From assembly GCF_014489535.1 (NCBI RefSeq), contig NZ_CP060783.1, positions 1,178,001 through 1,242,000 of the forward strand: a stretch of 64,000 nt of DNA. Reading direction: 5' to 3'. Each line of letters begins with the position of its first letter. Position 1 is the first letter of the stretch. The translations under genes were made by a program, and so were the position numbers. The notes beneath the pieces are model-generated. The model had not been told where the DNA came from, made no database searches, and worked only from the letters and a program-made list of their open reading frames with translations. Below are positions 1 to 9,300 of the stretch, in pieces. Origin of the DNA: Diaphorobacter aerolatus (lineage in GTDB: Bacteria > Pseudomonadota > Gammaproteobacteria > Burkholderiales > Burkholderiaceae_C).

Positions 1-630
1 GAGCGTGCCGTTCAGGTACTGGCGCACGCGGTTGCCGTGCACGATCACCGTGGCCTTGTAGCGCTTGTTCTTGCTGATGACCTCCGAGAACGGCTTCTTG
101 CTCTGCACATCCCACGTGCTTGCGGCGCTGCGAAAAGCCAACTCCGTCCCATTGTCATCAAGCGCGCTCTGCCGCACCGCAAACTGGTAGTAAGGCTCGA
201 ATTGCTGCTTGGTATTCAGCGGCGAGGTGCGATACATCACACTCGCCCAACGCGAGGTGTTCACCGCACTGTCCATGGTGAATTCCATATCGATGCGGTA
301 GTTGGACAAGGTCTCCAGATTCACGGGCAACATCACGCCGGTCATGCCGGAGGCGTCTGGCGTGCCGTCGATCAACAGATTGCCACCTGTAACCTTGGCC
401 TTGCCCTTCATCTTCGGCTGCACACGCCAGTTGGCCGGAAGCGCTTCATCGGCTACGCCGGAAAAGTTCTCGTCGATGTAGACCGTTGCCTGCGGATCGG
501 CCTTGAGAAATTGAGCCTCCAGAGCCTTGCGTGCTGCGTGGCTGCCGACGGGCGTATCGGACCAGGCCACGGGAGCGGAAAAAGCGAGCAATGTCGCAAC
601 GGCGGCGGCCAGTGTTGTGCGTTGTTGCAT
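1..630 (-). CDS. Secreted protein, C-terminus cut by window edge
   Basis: An open frame of 210 codons runs from ATG at 630 off the left end of the window. Residues 1-24 form a signal peptide (hydrophobic core followed by a small-residue cleavage site near WS-DTP), so the product is exported. The mature part is rich in beta-type segments and aromatic residues (WASVMYRTSP, FEPYYQFAVR). It has the look of a concanavalin-like jelly roll as in family-16-type or DUF1080-type domains, but I cannot name the family with confidence. The nitroreductase gene lies upstream on the same strand, with a 144-base gap that holds the likely promoter. Function unknown. Confidence 0.7.
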   Translation of the reverse strand, partial: MQQRTTLAAAVATLLAFSAPVAWSDTPVGSHAARKALEAQFLKADPQATVYIDENFSGVADEALPANWRVQPKMKGKAKVTGGNLLIDGTPDASGMTGVMLPVNLETLSNYRIDMEFTMDSAVNTSRWASVMYRTSPLNTKQQFEPYYQFAVRQSALDDNGTELAFRSAASTWDVQSKKPFSEVISKNKRYKATVIVHGNRVRQYLNGTL

Positions 631-774
631 GTGGTTATGCCTTTTTATAAACGGACAAGTCTTCCCAATGCATATGACAACCATGTTACCCATGGATGAC
701 AGCCGCTGTCACAAACCATCTTTCCGCAGACCGGAATCGGTGATTGCGCAAGTCCCGGAGGTTGTATGCCCTAG

Positions 775-1440
775 TCAAAAACCCCGCAACTGCGCCCACT
801 CGCCGAACGCTGCGCGATCGGCGCGCAATGCGTTGATCGGCGCCGCCGTGTCCTCGTAGCCGAGCGCGATGCCGTAGGCCACGCGGTAGGGGTGCGGTAC
901 TTCGAGCACGCGCTCCACGGTCTCGCGATAACGCCGCCAGTAGCCTTGCGGGCAGGTGGCCATGCCGCGCTCGGTGGCGAGCAGCATGAAGGACTGCAGG
1001 TAGATGCCCAGATCGAGCCACTGCGCGTAGCCCATGCGCTCGTCCACCTGGACGATCACACCCACGGGCGCGCCGAAGAACAGGCCGTTTCGCGCGAGTT
1101 GCTCAAGACGTGCGGCCTTGTCTTCGCGGGGGATGTCGATGGTCTTGTACAGATCCTCGCCATTCTTGAAACGGCGAGTGCGATACGGGTCCCAGAGGCT
1201 CGGCGGATACGACATATGCGGCACCTCGCCATCATCCGTGGGCTCGGCACTGGTTACCGCCGCGACCAACTGCGCAAGTGGCGCGCCCGCCAGCGCCGTC
1301 ACGCGCCAGGGCTGGAGGTTGCCGCCGGATGCGGACTGCGCGGCGTCGGCGATCAGCCTGTGCACATCGCTGGAACCGGGAACACGTGGGAGAAAGGCGC
1401 GCACCGAACGGCGCTCCTGCATGGCCTGACTGACGTTCAT
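775..1440 (-). CDS. Nitroreductase family flavoprotein
   Basis: A 221-residue protein of typical nitroreductase length. The N-terminal signature RRSVRAF, then SASGGNLQPWRV around residues 36-47, is the FMN phosphate-binding region. The C-terminal half has GMATCPQGYW and a Y-x-V-A-Y-G-I-A-L-G-Y motif usual in the PnbA/NfnB-like branch. Members reduce nitroaromatics, quinones or enals with NAD(P)H and are cytoplasmic homodimers; the substrate here is not predictable. It is transcribed alone, between the partial secreted gene and the zinc-ribbon gene, and does not look like part of the secretion operon that starts upstream at 1546. Confidence 0.9.
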   Translation of the reverse strand: MNVSQAMQERRSVRAFLPRVPGSSDVHRLIADAAQSASGGNLQPWRVTALAGAPLAQLVAAVTSAEPTDDGEVPHMSYPPSLWDPYRTRRFKNGEDLYKTIDIPREDKAARLEQLARNGLFFGAPVGVIVQVDERMGYAQWLDLGIYLQSFMLLATERGMATCPQGYWRRYRETVERVLEVPHPYRVAYGIALGYEDTAAPINALRADRAAFGEWAQLRGF

Positions 1441-1545
1441 TTTTCGGGAACCTCTGCTCTATGATGGTCTGTGCCAATGTATTCGTGGCAACCAACGCAT
1501 CATGCAACATCGGCGACAGGCCGCATCGGCGCGGCCCGCTGTGCG

Positions 1546-1794
1546 TCAGTTTCCCTTGAACATGAAATACGCCAACACGAGCACGCCGAGCGCAAAGATG
1601 AGCCGCACGATCCAAGGCGTCACCAACCACGCGCCGAGCGCCAGCAGGCCACGGCTCCAGACCTGCGGGGATTCGAGCGCATTTTGATTGCGCCCTTCCC
1701 CTGGTTGCGCGCGCATCGGATAGCCGCATGACGGGCAGGTTGCGGCCTGCGTGGAAATCTCGCGGCCACATTCGGGACATTTCACCAATGCCAT
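1546..1794 (-). CDS. Small zinc-ribbon membrane protein
   Basis: An 82-residue protein. Two CxxC pairs (CPECG at residues 6-10 and CPSCG at 20-24) make an N-terminal zinc ribbon. Residues about 50-78 form one or two transmembrane segments ending in a short basic tail. The ATG lies 3 bases after the stop of the OmpA-like gene, so it is the last gene of the minus-strand operon that includes the CsgG-like pore. Zinc-ribbon plus membrane-anchor proteins are common and mostly uncharacterised. Its link to the secretion system rests on position only. Confidence 0.75.
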   Translation of the reverse strand: MALVKCPECGREISTQAATCPSCGYPMRAQPGEGRNQNALESPQVWSRGLLALGAWLVTPWIVRLIFALGVLVLAYFMFKGN

Positions 1795-1797
1795 GGC

Positions 1798-2503
1798 TTA
1801 GCCTCCCTTGGTCGGTACACCGATCAGAATTTGCACCCGCCGGTTGAGCTGGCGTCCTGCGGGATCGTCGCTTCCGTCGGGCCGGGTATTGGGGCGACAG
1901 GTTCACGCTTGCCCAGCCCTCGGTAGCAGCGCGCCGATGGGTTCGCCCTTCGAGCACCTGCGCCACGGATTGTGCACGACGCTGCGAAAGGCTGTCGTTG
2001 TACGAGTCGGTGCCCTTGCCATCGGTATGCCCGCGAACCGTGATCGGCGCGTTGGGATAGCTGTCGATGAGTTCGGCTGCGTTGTTCAGCGAGGGCGTCG
2101 CATCCGGCCGCAGCTCGGCCTTGTCGAAATCGAACAGCACGTCGGCCGGCAGATTCACCGAGATGGCGTTCTGCACGGTGGGCTCGGCCTTGAGCACCTG
2201 AATCAGCTCGCGTGTTCTCTCAAGTCGCTCGGGCGGAACTTCGGCTTCACGCAGCACGGTCTGCGGACCGTCCTTTTTTTGTAGGACGGTCGCCGGGCCG
2301 GAAGCGTTGATGCTGGAGGACACGGATTTCGCGTTCAGCACCGTCTGCGGTGCATCCTTCTGCAGCGAAAGACTGGAATTCTTCTGCGCCAAGGGCTGGT
2401 TGCTGCGAATCACGTCATACGCCAGAACGTTGCCCGCAGCGAAGACCAGCGCGCTCAGCAAGCACGCGGCAGCGGGCCAGGTAGAGTACTTGCGCTCTCG
2501 CAT
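1798..2503 (-). CDS. OmpA-family peptidoglycan-binding protein (two frameshifts)
   Basis: The first part reads from ATG 2503 with a signal peptide (cleavage near VLA-YD), a linker, and then an OmpA C-terminal domain (FDFDKAELRPDA, GHTDGKG, LSQRRAQSV). After that the frame breaks. Restoring one base near 1916 and one in the G run at 1891-1894 (plus strand) gives a continuous 235-residue protein that ends in a canonical OmpA tail (GRQLNRRVQILI). The length fits exactly two missing bases. OmpA domains bind peptidoglycan; here it probably anchors the neighbouring secretion apparatus. The start overlaps the stop of the lipoprotein gene as TGATG, which indicates translational coupling. Confidence 0.85.
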
Positions 2504-3138
2504 CAACTGCCCTGCAGCGGAAGCTCCATGGCGAGCCCCGGTGCGACGATGTTGTCTTCCTGGTAGCCATCGTTGAACACCAGCCGCAACTTGCGCGCCG
2601 ACGCCGGTACGGCTCCGAGGAAAACCAGTTGTCCATCCAGCGTCTCGCCCTGTCGCAGCGTCAGGTTGCGATTGCTGTCGGGACGCTTGATCTGCAGGCG
2701 ATTGTGGTTCTCGTCCTCGAGAAACGTGTCGGCCATGGCCAGCATCGTCGATGCATTGATCCGGTTGGCAAACGAAATGCTCACATCCACCACGGTGGCA
2801 TCGGCGCCGATTTCGATGCCCTTCACCCGCACGGTGACGCCCGATGGCGACACGCCTTGCACCGACATGGACACCTTCTTGGGCGTCGCGGTTGCAGCCG
2901 CAGGCGCTTGCTGCGCTGGCGCAGCAGGCGCCGGCATGGGGGCAGGTACCGGAGCCGGTGACACCGGCGGCGGCGCGACGGTTGCCGGGGGCGCGACCGG
3001 CGCCGCAGGCGCTGTCGTTGCGGGCGGGGCAACCTCCGATGCGTTGTCCTTGCATGCTGCCAACGATATTCCTATGGCGACCATCACTGCCACGGTACCC
3101 GTGCGGTGCCCGAAACCTGCGCGCATCATTGGATTCAT
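2503..3138 (-). CDS. Lipoprotein with Pro/Ala linker and beta domain
   Basis: A 211-residue protein with a lipobox (SLAAC, Cys at about residue 29), so it is lipidated and envelope-bound. Residues 35-85 form a low-complexity Pro/Ala/Val spacer that could cross the peptidoglycan. Residues 90-205 form a beta-rich domain with the spacing of DUF4352-like or immunoglobulin-like folds (VKGIEIGADATVVDVSISF). It sits between the 164-residue repeat protein and the OmpA gene in the secretion operon, with a 1-base overlap to the latter. I infer an accessory role in the CsgG-like system. The specific family is not recognised. Confidence 0.75.
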   Translation of the reverse strand: MNPMMRAGFGHRTGTVAVMVAIGISLAACKDNASEVAPPATTAPAAPVAPPATVAPPPVSPAPVPAPMPAPAAPAQQAPAAATATPKKVSMSVQGVSPSGVTVRVKGIEIGADATVVDVSISFANRINASTMLAMADTFLEDENHNRLQIKRPDSNRNLTLRQGETLDGQLVFLGAVPASARKLRLVFNDGYQEDNIVAPGLAMELPLQGS

Positions 3139-3179
3139 TCGTCAATTCCCTCTGGTTCATTTCCATCGTTTCCATACTT

Positions 3180-3674
3180 TCAGCGGATCCGTATGCTGTT
3201 GACCTGCGAAGGAACCGAGCCCGGCCCCTGCGCGCCGCCGTCACTCTGGCCCGCGCAGTCCTCGCTGCGCACGTCGGTGGCGTTGTGGCCCTGCACGATC
3301 ACGGTGCGGCCCTTGAGGCTCGCGCCGTTCACGTCCACACTGTTGACCGATACCGATCCATCACCCGCACAGCGCACGTTCGTGGCGGTGTTGTTGGTGA
3401 CCGTAATGCGATTGCCGGGCGCGCTGTCGGCACGCATCGGAGCTTGCGCGGGCGTCCGCGCAGCGCGACCGGGGTTTTGCGCGGCCTCGGCATCCTCAGC
3501 GGTGCGCGGGCCGATTTTTCCCTGCGGTCCTATCGGACCATTCGGGCCTGTCGCCAAGGCGAGCTGTCCGCCCACCAGCGACAGCAGCGCGACGGTCAAC
3601 GAGCAACGCAGCCCACGCCAGCCCGGCTTGCTGGCCTGGCTTCCCGAATTGTCATGTGCGTCGTGTCGATGCAT
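3180..3674 (-). CDS. Exported repeat protein with collagen-like stretch
   Basis: ATG at 3674 is preferred because AAAGGCGGA lies just upstream; a GTG at 3704 overlapping the previous stop is the alternative. The 164-residue product has an N-terminal hydrophobic export segment, then a short run of Gly-X-Y triplets (GPNGPIGPQGKIGP). The C-terminal half carries one copy of the repeat seen in the 1198-aa and 119-aa proteins of the same operon (NRITVTNNTATNV, VSVNSVDVNG, TVIVQGHNATDV). It contains two Cys residues, unlike the large protein. It could be a minor or capping subunit of the proposed fibre; that role is an inference. Confidence 0.7.
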   Translation of the reverse strand: MHRHDAHDNSGSQASKPGWRGLRCSLTVALLSLVGGQLALATGPNGPIGPQGKIGPRTAEDAEAAQNPGRAARTPAQAPMRADSAPGNRITVTNNTATNVRCAGDGSVSVNSVDVNGASLKGRTVIVQGHNATDVRSEDCAGQSDGGAQGPGSVPSQVNSIRIR

Positions 3675-3700
3675 GCCGATCCGCCTTTCCCATGGGTTGT

Positions 3701-4557
3701 TCACTGGGCACGCGTTGCAGGCACGCCCGGTAAAACGGTTCCCGGAGTGGGTGCGCCCACGCCGGGGATTCTTGCTGCTGGCGAGGGCGCCATTCCGGGC
3801 AGCGACGGATTGTTCGTCGCAGGTGCAGCGCTATGTCCCGCCGCTGCGGCATTCTCGGCGCCGCTTGCGGGATCACCGGATTGCCTGCGGATTTGCGCTT
3901 CCAACTGGTCCGCAAAGCTCACCGCAAGCGCCACTTCCTCAAGCGCCATTTCGTTGCCAAGCTCGCTGATCATCGTGACCACATTGCGCTGCTGCGCGCT
4001 GCCGGGTGGCGAGAGACGCTCCACCAGACGCGCGTAGCCGAGCGCCTTCACATTGTCCTTGGGAACGCCCTGACCGGTACGATTCAATTCCGACAGTCGC
4101 TGCAGCGCCATCGGATCCCGCGCACCGCCGCGAGCAGATACCAACGGTATGCCTGACCGAGATCTCCGAGCCCGGTTCGCGGATTGCGGTAAGCCTCGCC
4201 GACGAACGAAAGCAACTGGGGATTCTGCGTGGTCAATGCCTCACGCTTGAGGCGTTCCAACTCGTTGCGATACAGCGGTGCCTGGCAGCCGAGATCCGTC
4301 ACGCCGCGCTCCAGCGAGTCGTTGCACGACTGCACGAATCGTGCAGCGGTGGCCGCTGAAGGTGCCTGCTGCTGGGCTGCCTGCTGCGCCGCTTGTTGCT
4401 GTTGCTGCTGGGCGGCTGTCGCCGCTGCCCCCTGTGGAGAAACCGTGGCTGCGTTCTGAGCCAGGACCGCAATGGGCAGTGTCGTCATCAGGCATGCAAT
4501 CAACCCGCCAACGACGGGGTGGCGCATCATCATCGGCGGTGGGAGTGAACGTCTCAT
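3701..4557 (-). CDS. Sel1-repeat periplasmic protein (one frameshift)
   Basis: ATG 4557 overlaps the stop of the CsgG-like gene as ATGA. The N-terminus is a signal peptide (cleavage near LAQ), followed by a Gln/Ala-rich stretch about 25 residues long. The folded part matches Sel1-like TPR repeats (AYRWYLLAAVRGDPMALQRL, and GVPKDNVKALGYARL). The frame breaks at about 4117 in a GGG run; one added G restores a 285-residue protein. The C-terminus is Pro/Gly/Ala-rich (AARIPGVGAPTPG). Sel1 proteins act as periplasmic scaffolds, for example in assembling surface polysaccharide or protein machines. By position it is a partner of the CsgG-like pore. Confidence 0.75.
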
Positions 4558-5726
4558 GTGCCGGCCTTTTGCGAAGTACGACCACCTTGCGGTGCGGGCG
4601 CGACGGACGCATCGGCGGCCTTGGTCGCGGGCTCCAGCGTTCCGTCCCAGGCCATCGGCACACCGAAGAACAGCGGCTCGAAGCCCTTCCATTTCATCAC
4701 GTCGACCGGGCCGAGTGCCGCATAACGTTCCGAATACACGGCCTGCAGAGCGGCCTTGGTTTCCTCGTCGAGTTGCTGCGTGACCTGCACCGGCTGGCCG
4801 TACTTGCGCAGCGTGACCTGAATGAGGCCGAGCTTGAGTTCAGGTGCCAGCGACTCGTAGGCCTTCTGCATGTTCTCGACCACGACCGGATCGGGCTTGC
4901 CGCCGGGAATGCAACGCCAGTAAGGTGTGTTCGTGGCTTTCCCGACAAGCTCGAGCACGCTCAGGTCCACCAGCGTGCGGATCGCGGAATGCCGTCCCTG
5001 CAGATATTTGCCTTCGAGCTTGAAACCGAATGCGTTGCCATAGAAGCCCAGGCTGCCATTGTTTTCGGTGCTCAGATTGAGCACCTTCACCACGTTCGAT
5101 GCCTGGATCCGCGGCACCATTTGCTGCGTGCTGAAGCTCACGAGGTTGAGGTCGAGCGCGAGCGCAGAATAGATCGCCGTCCGCTTGACGTCGGCGCCGA
5201 TATCGGTCTTGCCATTACCGCCGCCGAACTGGATGCCCACGGAGTTGGAACGCCCCGCGCCTGCGATGGCGCGATCGAATTCCGTGAGTGCGCCGGTGAT
5301 GAGAAAGTCGGGCATGGTCACGCCGAATTTGGCACCAAGCTGCGCCTGCGAAATCAGGTAGTCTGGATGGTAGGGAACGTACACGATGTGCGCGCCGATG
5401 CGGTTGACCGCCGTGCGCACCATCTCGGTGATGTCTCCGGGAATTTCGGCGCCGACCAGGGGGTTCGACAGATTGGTGGCATCGGAGATGTTGCGCGTCT
5501 GCATGTAGATGATCGGATCACCATCCTTGTAGACGTCGAGCATGCGTCCGAATCGCGCGAGCGACGATGCATATGTGCTCAGATTGTTGACCGGCTCCAG
5601 CTTCTCCGAATCACGTTCCTCCATCAACGTCGAAGCATCCTTGAGCGCGTTTTCCGTGGAAGCACAACCCACCAAAGCGGCCATCATCGTTGCGAGGGCC
5701 GCTCGTTGCATCAGAATTTTCTTCAT
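4554..5726 (-). CDS. CsgG/HfaB-family outer-membrane secretion lipoprotein
   Basis: A 390-residue protein with lipobox LVGC (Cys21). Residues about 70-270 follow the CsgG domain order: a strand with a D-x-T/S-N-L segment, a helix of the ITEMVRTAVNRIG type, DFLITGALTEFDRAI (compare IMVEGSIIGYES in CsgG), a Gly-rich hairpin (SVGIQFGGGNG), ALALDLNLVSFSTQQ (compare IAVNLRVVNVSTGEI), then an amphipathic strand region and a final helix. CsgG forms a nonameric outer-membrane channel that exports curli subunits; HfaB is the Caulobacter holdfast-anchor homologue. The C-terminal extension past residue 270 (about 120 residues) is longer than in CsgG. No CsgE or CsgF homologue is recognisable nearby. Confidence 0.75.
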   Translation of the reverse strand: MKKILMQRAALATMMAALVGCASTENALKDASTLMEERDSEKLEPVNNLSTYASSLARFGRMLDVYKDGDPIIYMQTRNISDATNLSNPLVGAEIPGDITEMVRTAVNRIGAHIVYVPYHPDYLISQAQLGAKFGVTMPDFLITGALTEFDRAIAGAGRSNSVGIQFGGGNGKTDIGADVKRTAIYSALALDLNLVSFSTQQMVPRIQASNVVKVLNLSTENNGSLGFYGNAFGFKLEGKYLQGRHSAIRTLVDLSVLELVGKATNTPYWRCIPGGKPDPVVVENMQKAYESLAPELKLGLIQVTLRKYGQPVQVTQQLDEETKAALQAVYSERYAALGPVDVMKWKGFEPLFFGVPMAWDGTLEPATKAADASVAPAPQGGRTSQKAGT

Positions 5727-5755
5727 GTTTTGTAGTTGCTTGTTTTTGCATTCAA

Positions 5756-5786
5756 GGGCATCCCTTCCATGTTGGACGGGATGCCC
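5756..5786 (-). promoter_or_regulatory. Intergenic hairpin without U-tract
   Basis: A perfect 9-bp inverted repeat (GGGCATCCC at 5756-5764 and GGGATGCCC at 5778-5786) with a 13-base loop lies between the 154-residue exported protein gene and the CsgG-like gene. On the transcribed strand no T run follows, so it is not a standard terminator. It could attenuate read-through or stabilise the upstream mRNA, raising subunit output relative to the pore. Confidence 0.5.
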
Positions 5787-5812
5787 GCTATCTGCGCGCG
5801 TAGACCGCAGTC

Positions 5813-6277
5813 TCAGCGCGAATTGAGTACCGTGATGTTCTCCACGCCACGCCCTTCCACGTAGAGCGTGACGTTGCCACTCACGTTGCCCTGAATCACC
5901 GGACTCGCGATACGCAGCGCCCCGTCAGATCCTCGCTGCACGTTGTTGTAGTCGGTGCGAATCACGACGTTCTGCTGGCGATCCGGGAGCTTGAGCGTGC
6001 CGTCGGGTTGCACCAGCGCGCTCTGATCCACCAGGGAGTTCTGGGCAACGGCGCGGTTCACACGCGCCTTTGCGTTCACCGCGGGGAACACACCGTCGAT
6101 CAGTTTCACGCCGGTCGATGCCATGTCCTTGTAATTGCCCAGTTGCTCGTTGTAGTTCACCATTTGTGCCTGTGCCGCCAGGCTGGCGAACACGAACACC
6201 GCGCCCGCGCACAGCGCGCCGAGCGGGCGAGCCATGCGCTGGGCGCGCCGCGCAATGGGTGGGGTCTGATGTCTCAT
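5813..6277 (-). CDS. Small exported protein of the CsgG-like locus
   Basis: A 154-residue protein starting at ATG 6277 behind AAAGGA. Residues 1-37 are a long signal peptide with an Arg-rich n-region and an AQA cleavage site. The mature part (about 115 residues) has an Asn/Gln-rich N-terminal stretch (VNYNEQLGNYKDM) and a C-terminal half of alternating hydrophobic residues (VIQGNVSGNVTLYVEGRG). It does not carry the NSV/GN repeat of its neighbours. Its size and position next to the CsgG-family gene recall HfaA or a nucleator/adaptor, but I see no sequence match that would prove it. Confidence 0.7.
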   Translation of the reverse strand: MRHQTPPIARRAQRMARPLGALCAGAVFVFASLAAQAQMVNYNEQLGNYKDMASTGVKLIDGVFPAVNAKARVNRAVAQNSLVDQSALVQPDGTLKLPDRQQNVVIRTDYNNVQRGSDGALRIASPVIQGNVSGNVTLYVEGRGVENITVLNSR

Positions 6278-6325
6278 GGTCAGTCCTTTCGTTGGAAATC
6301 AAATGCGTGGCTCATGGGGTGCGGT

Positions 6326-9300
6326 TCAGTTGCTGACGATGTTGAACGCAGGCACCACGGTGACCGAGTTGTTCACCACGCCGACAGAGGGCGTGACATA
6401 GGTGTAGCCCGGATTGGCGGCAAACGCGGCGTTGCCGGCAACGCCCACGACGCCGGTGACGGCGCCACCGATGTTGCGCACGCTGCCCGACGTGATGCCT
6501 GCCGCCGATGCCGTGTTGTTGCCAACGATGGTCACGGCGCCGGTAATCACGCCCTTGTTGATGACCGAATTGGATACGCCGCCCGCCACCGAACGGCCCT
6601 GATTTCCGGCAATGACGACCGCGCCGGTCATCACGCCATCGTTGATGAGCGAGTTCACCTTGCCACCCATGGTTGCGCTGCCACGGTTCCCGGCAATCAC
6701 CACCATGCCGGAGAGCTGACCCTTGTTTTCCACGCTGTTGACCGTACCGCCACCCGTGGCGCTGCCCTGGTTGCCGATCAGCGTGATGTTCGCGGCCGCG
6801 ATGCTGCCCTTGTTGGAGACGCTGTTGACCGTGCCGCCGCCCCGGGCCGATCCCGAGTTCGCCGCGATCAGTATCTGGCTGGCCTTGATCGAGCCAGAGC
6901 CCGTGACGCTGTTCACGGTGCCACCGCCATTCGTGGTTCCATGATTGCCGAGGATCGTGATGCTCGACGCTCCGACGCTGCCATCCACCGTGACGCTGTT
7001 GGCCGTGCCATCGCTTGCCGAGCCGCGATTGCCGAGAATCGCGATCTGACCGCCGGTGATCGAGCCCCTGCCGGTCACACTGTTGATCGTGCCGCCCCGG
7101 CTGGCCGATCCCTGGTTGCCCAAAATCGTGATGCTGCTCGCGCGGACCGAGCCCTCGGTGTCCACGCTGTTGACCGCGCCTTTTTCGGACGATCCATTGT
7201 TGCCCGCCACGGTGACGCTCGATGCCGAGACGCTGCCGCCCTTGCGGCTGCGCACGCTGTTGGCCACCGCATCGCCACTTTCCGCGCGCGCGCCGCCCCG
7301 GTTGGCAAACACCTGAATCGAACTGCCTTTGATGGATGAAGATCCTTCGGCCGCAATACTGTTGGCGAGCGCCGTCTTGCCGTTGCTGGCGCTGGTCTGA
7401 CTGCTGTGGTTGCCAATGACCATGGCATTCAGAGCGTTCATGTCGGCACCGTCGTCCTGCACGATGCTGTTGGCTGCGGCCAGGCCCTTGGTTGCGCTCA
7501 GATTGTCGGCGGTGTTGCCAACGAGCTGGAAGGTCGCGCCGCGCAGGCTGGCGAGCACCTGAATCGCATTGGCGTTGGCCTGGCCCACGCCCTTGTCGAT
7601 GGCGTGGCCGATCAGTGTCTTTTCCTCGCCCTCACTGCGCAGGTTGGTTGCCGTGTTGCCGATCACGTTCAGGGTGCTCGACTGAACCTTGCCGCTTCCA
7701 TTGACCGCGACCGCGTTGGCGTTCATGCGACCACCCTTCGCGCTCAACTGGCGCGCGGTGTTGGCCGTGATCTGCACCGGCGTACTGCGAAGGCTGACCG
7801 AATCGGGCCCTTCCATGTACACCGAGTTGGCAGCAAGAATGCCGTTGGTCTTCGATCCCATGCCCAGCGCCTGGCTCGCGCCGCCGCCGGTGCTGATGTT
7901 CTCGCCGGTGTTGCCGAGTATCGTCACGGGGCTCGACTGGATTCGCGCACCGCGGTAGGCAGCCAGGGCATTGACGAGCGCCGTGCCACCGCCCGCATGC
8001 ACGCCGTTCGCGGTGTTCGTCGAAATCGCCCATGGCGACGCGGTATCCATGTGCACGTCCTCGTGCAGCACGAGCGAATTGGCCGCGGCGCGCGCGTTGC
8101 TTGAATTGCTCACCAGACCGCCCGCTCCCGACGTGCTCTTGGCCGTGGTGCTCATGTTGTTCGCCGTGTTGTTGACGATGGCGCCATTGGCGGAGAGTTG
8201 CGCCGCCGTCGCTCCACCGCTTTCGAGCGCGACACTGTTGGCCATCAGCGTGCCGCCACGCGCGTTCAGATTCGAAGCGTTGTTGCCCACAATGTACAGG
8301 TTCTTCGCATCCAACTGCGAGCCTCCTACCGACAGCGAATTGGCAAGAGCCACCGAATCCTGGCTGGTCGAGTACAGCAGGCCCGCGCCCACGCTTGCCG
8401 AGCCGCCCTTGGACTGCACGTTGCGCGCCTCGTTGTTGGCCAGTGTCACGGTGGTCTTGTTCACACGCCCTTCGGTGACCGCGAGCGAATTGGCAGCGGC
8501 CATTCCGCCGAGGCCGGTCACGTTGGTGCTGGTGTTGCCCGTCACCGTGACCCTGGATTGATCCACGGTCGATTGGCGATCCATCGCCGCCGTGTTTCCA
8601 AGCGCGCGGCCATTGCGATCCGCCGACGCCACGATACCGGCGCCCACCGAGCCCGACATGCCCGTGGTGCGAATCTGATGGGCCGTGTTGTCGGTGATTT
8701 GAATCTGGCCGCCCTTGACGGTCGCGTTGTCGAGCCAGATGCTGTTGGCCGCAGCGCCGCCGCCCGTGGCGACCACATCGCTGGCCCGGTTGTTGTCAAC
8801 GCCGTGCACCGGGCGATTGGTCAACTCGCCCTTCTGCACGGAAATCGCATTCGCCAGCGCCGCAGCCGACACGCGAACCTCGGCCAGCGCGCCGCCCAGG
8901 ATCGATCCTTCACCGCCCCAAGCATTGACGTTGCGCGCCTCGTTGGAGGTCAGGCTTGCCTGGTATCCGGAGCCTCCCAAGCGGTGATCGGTAAAACTGA
9001 CACTGTTGGCAAGCGCGCTGCCGCCGGTCGTGGTCATGTTTTCCGCGCGGTTGTCGGCCAGCGTCAGTTGGGCATTGCGCAACTCGCTCGATGCGATGGC
9101 CGCCGTGTTGGCTGCGGCGACACCCGTCAGATTGACCTGCGCAATCGTGCCACGCCCGATTCCGGCGCTGCCGCCACCAGCGCGAATTTCCTTCGCGTGA
9201 TTCGACGTGCTCAACACCTGTGAATCCTTGATCGTGCTTCGCGCCGCAGTCAGCGCATTCGCGAGCGCGGAGCCGCCAATCGATGTCACGTTGCTGGCCT

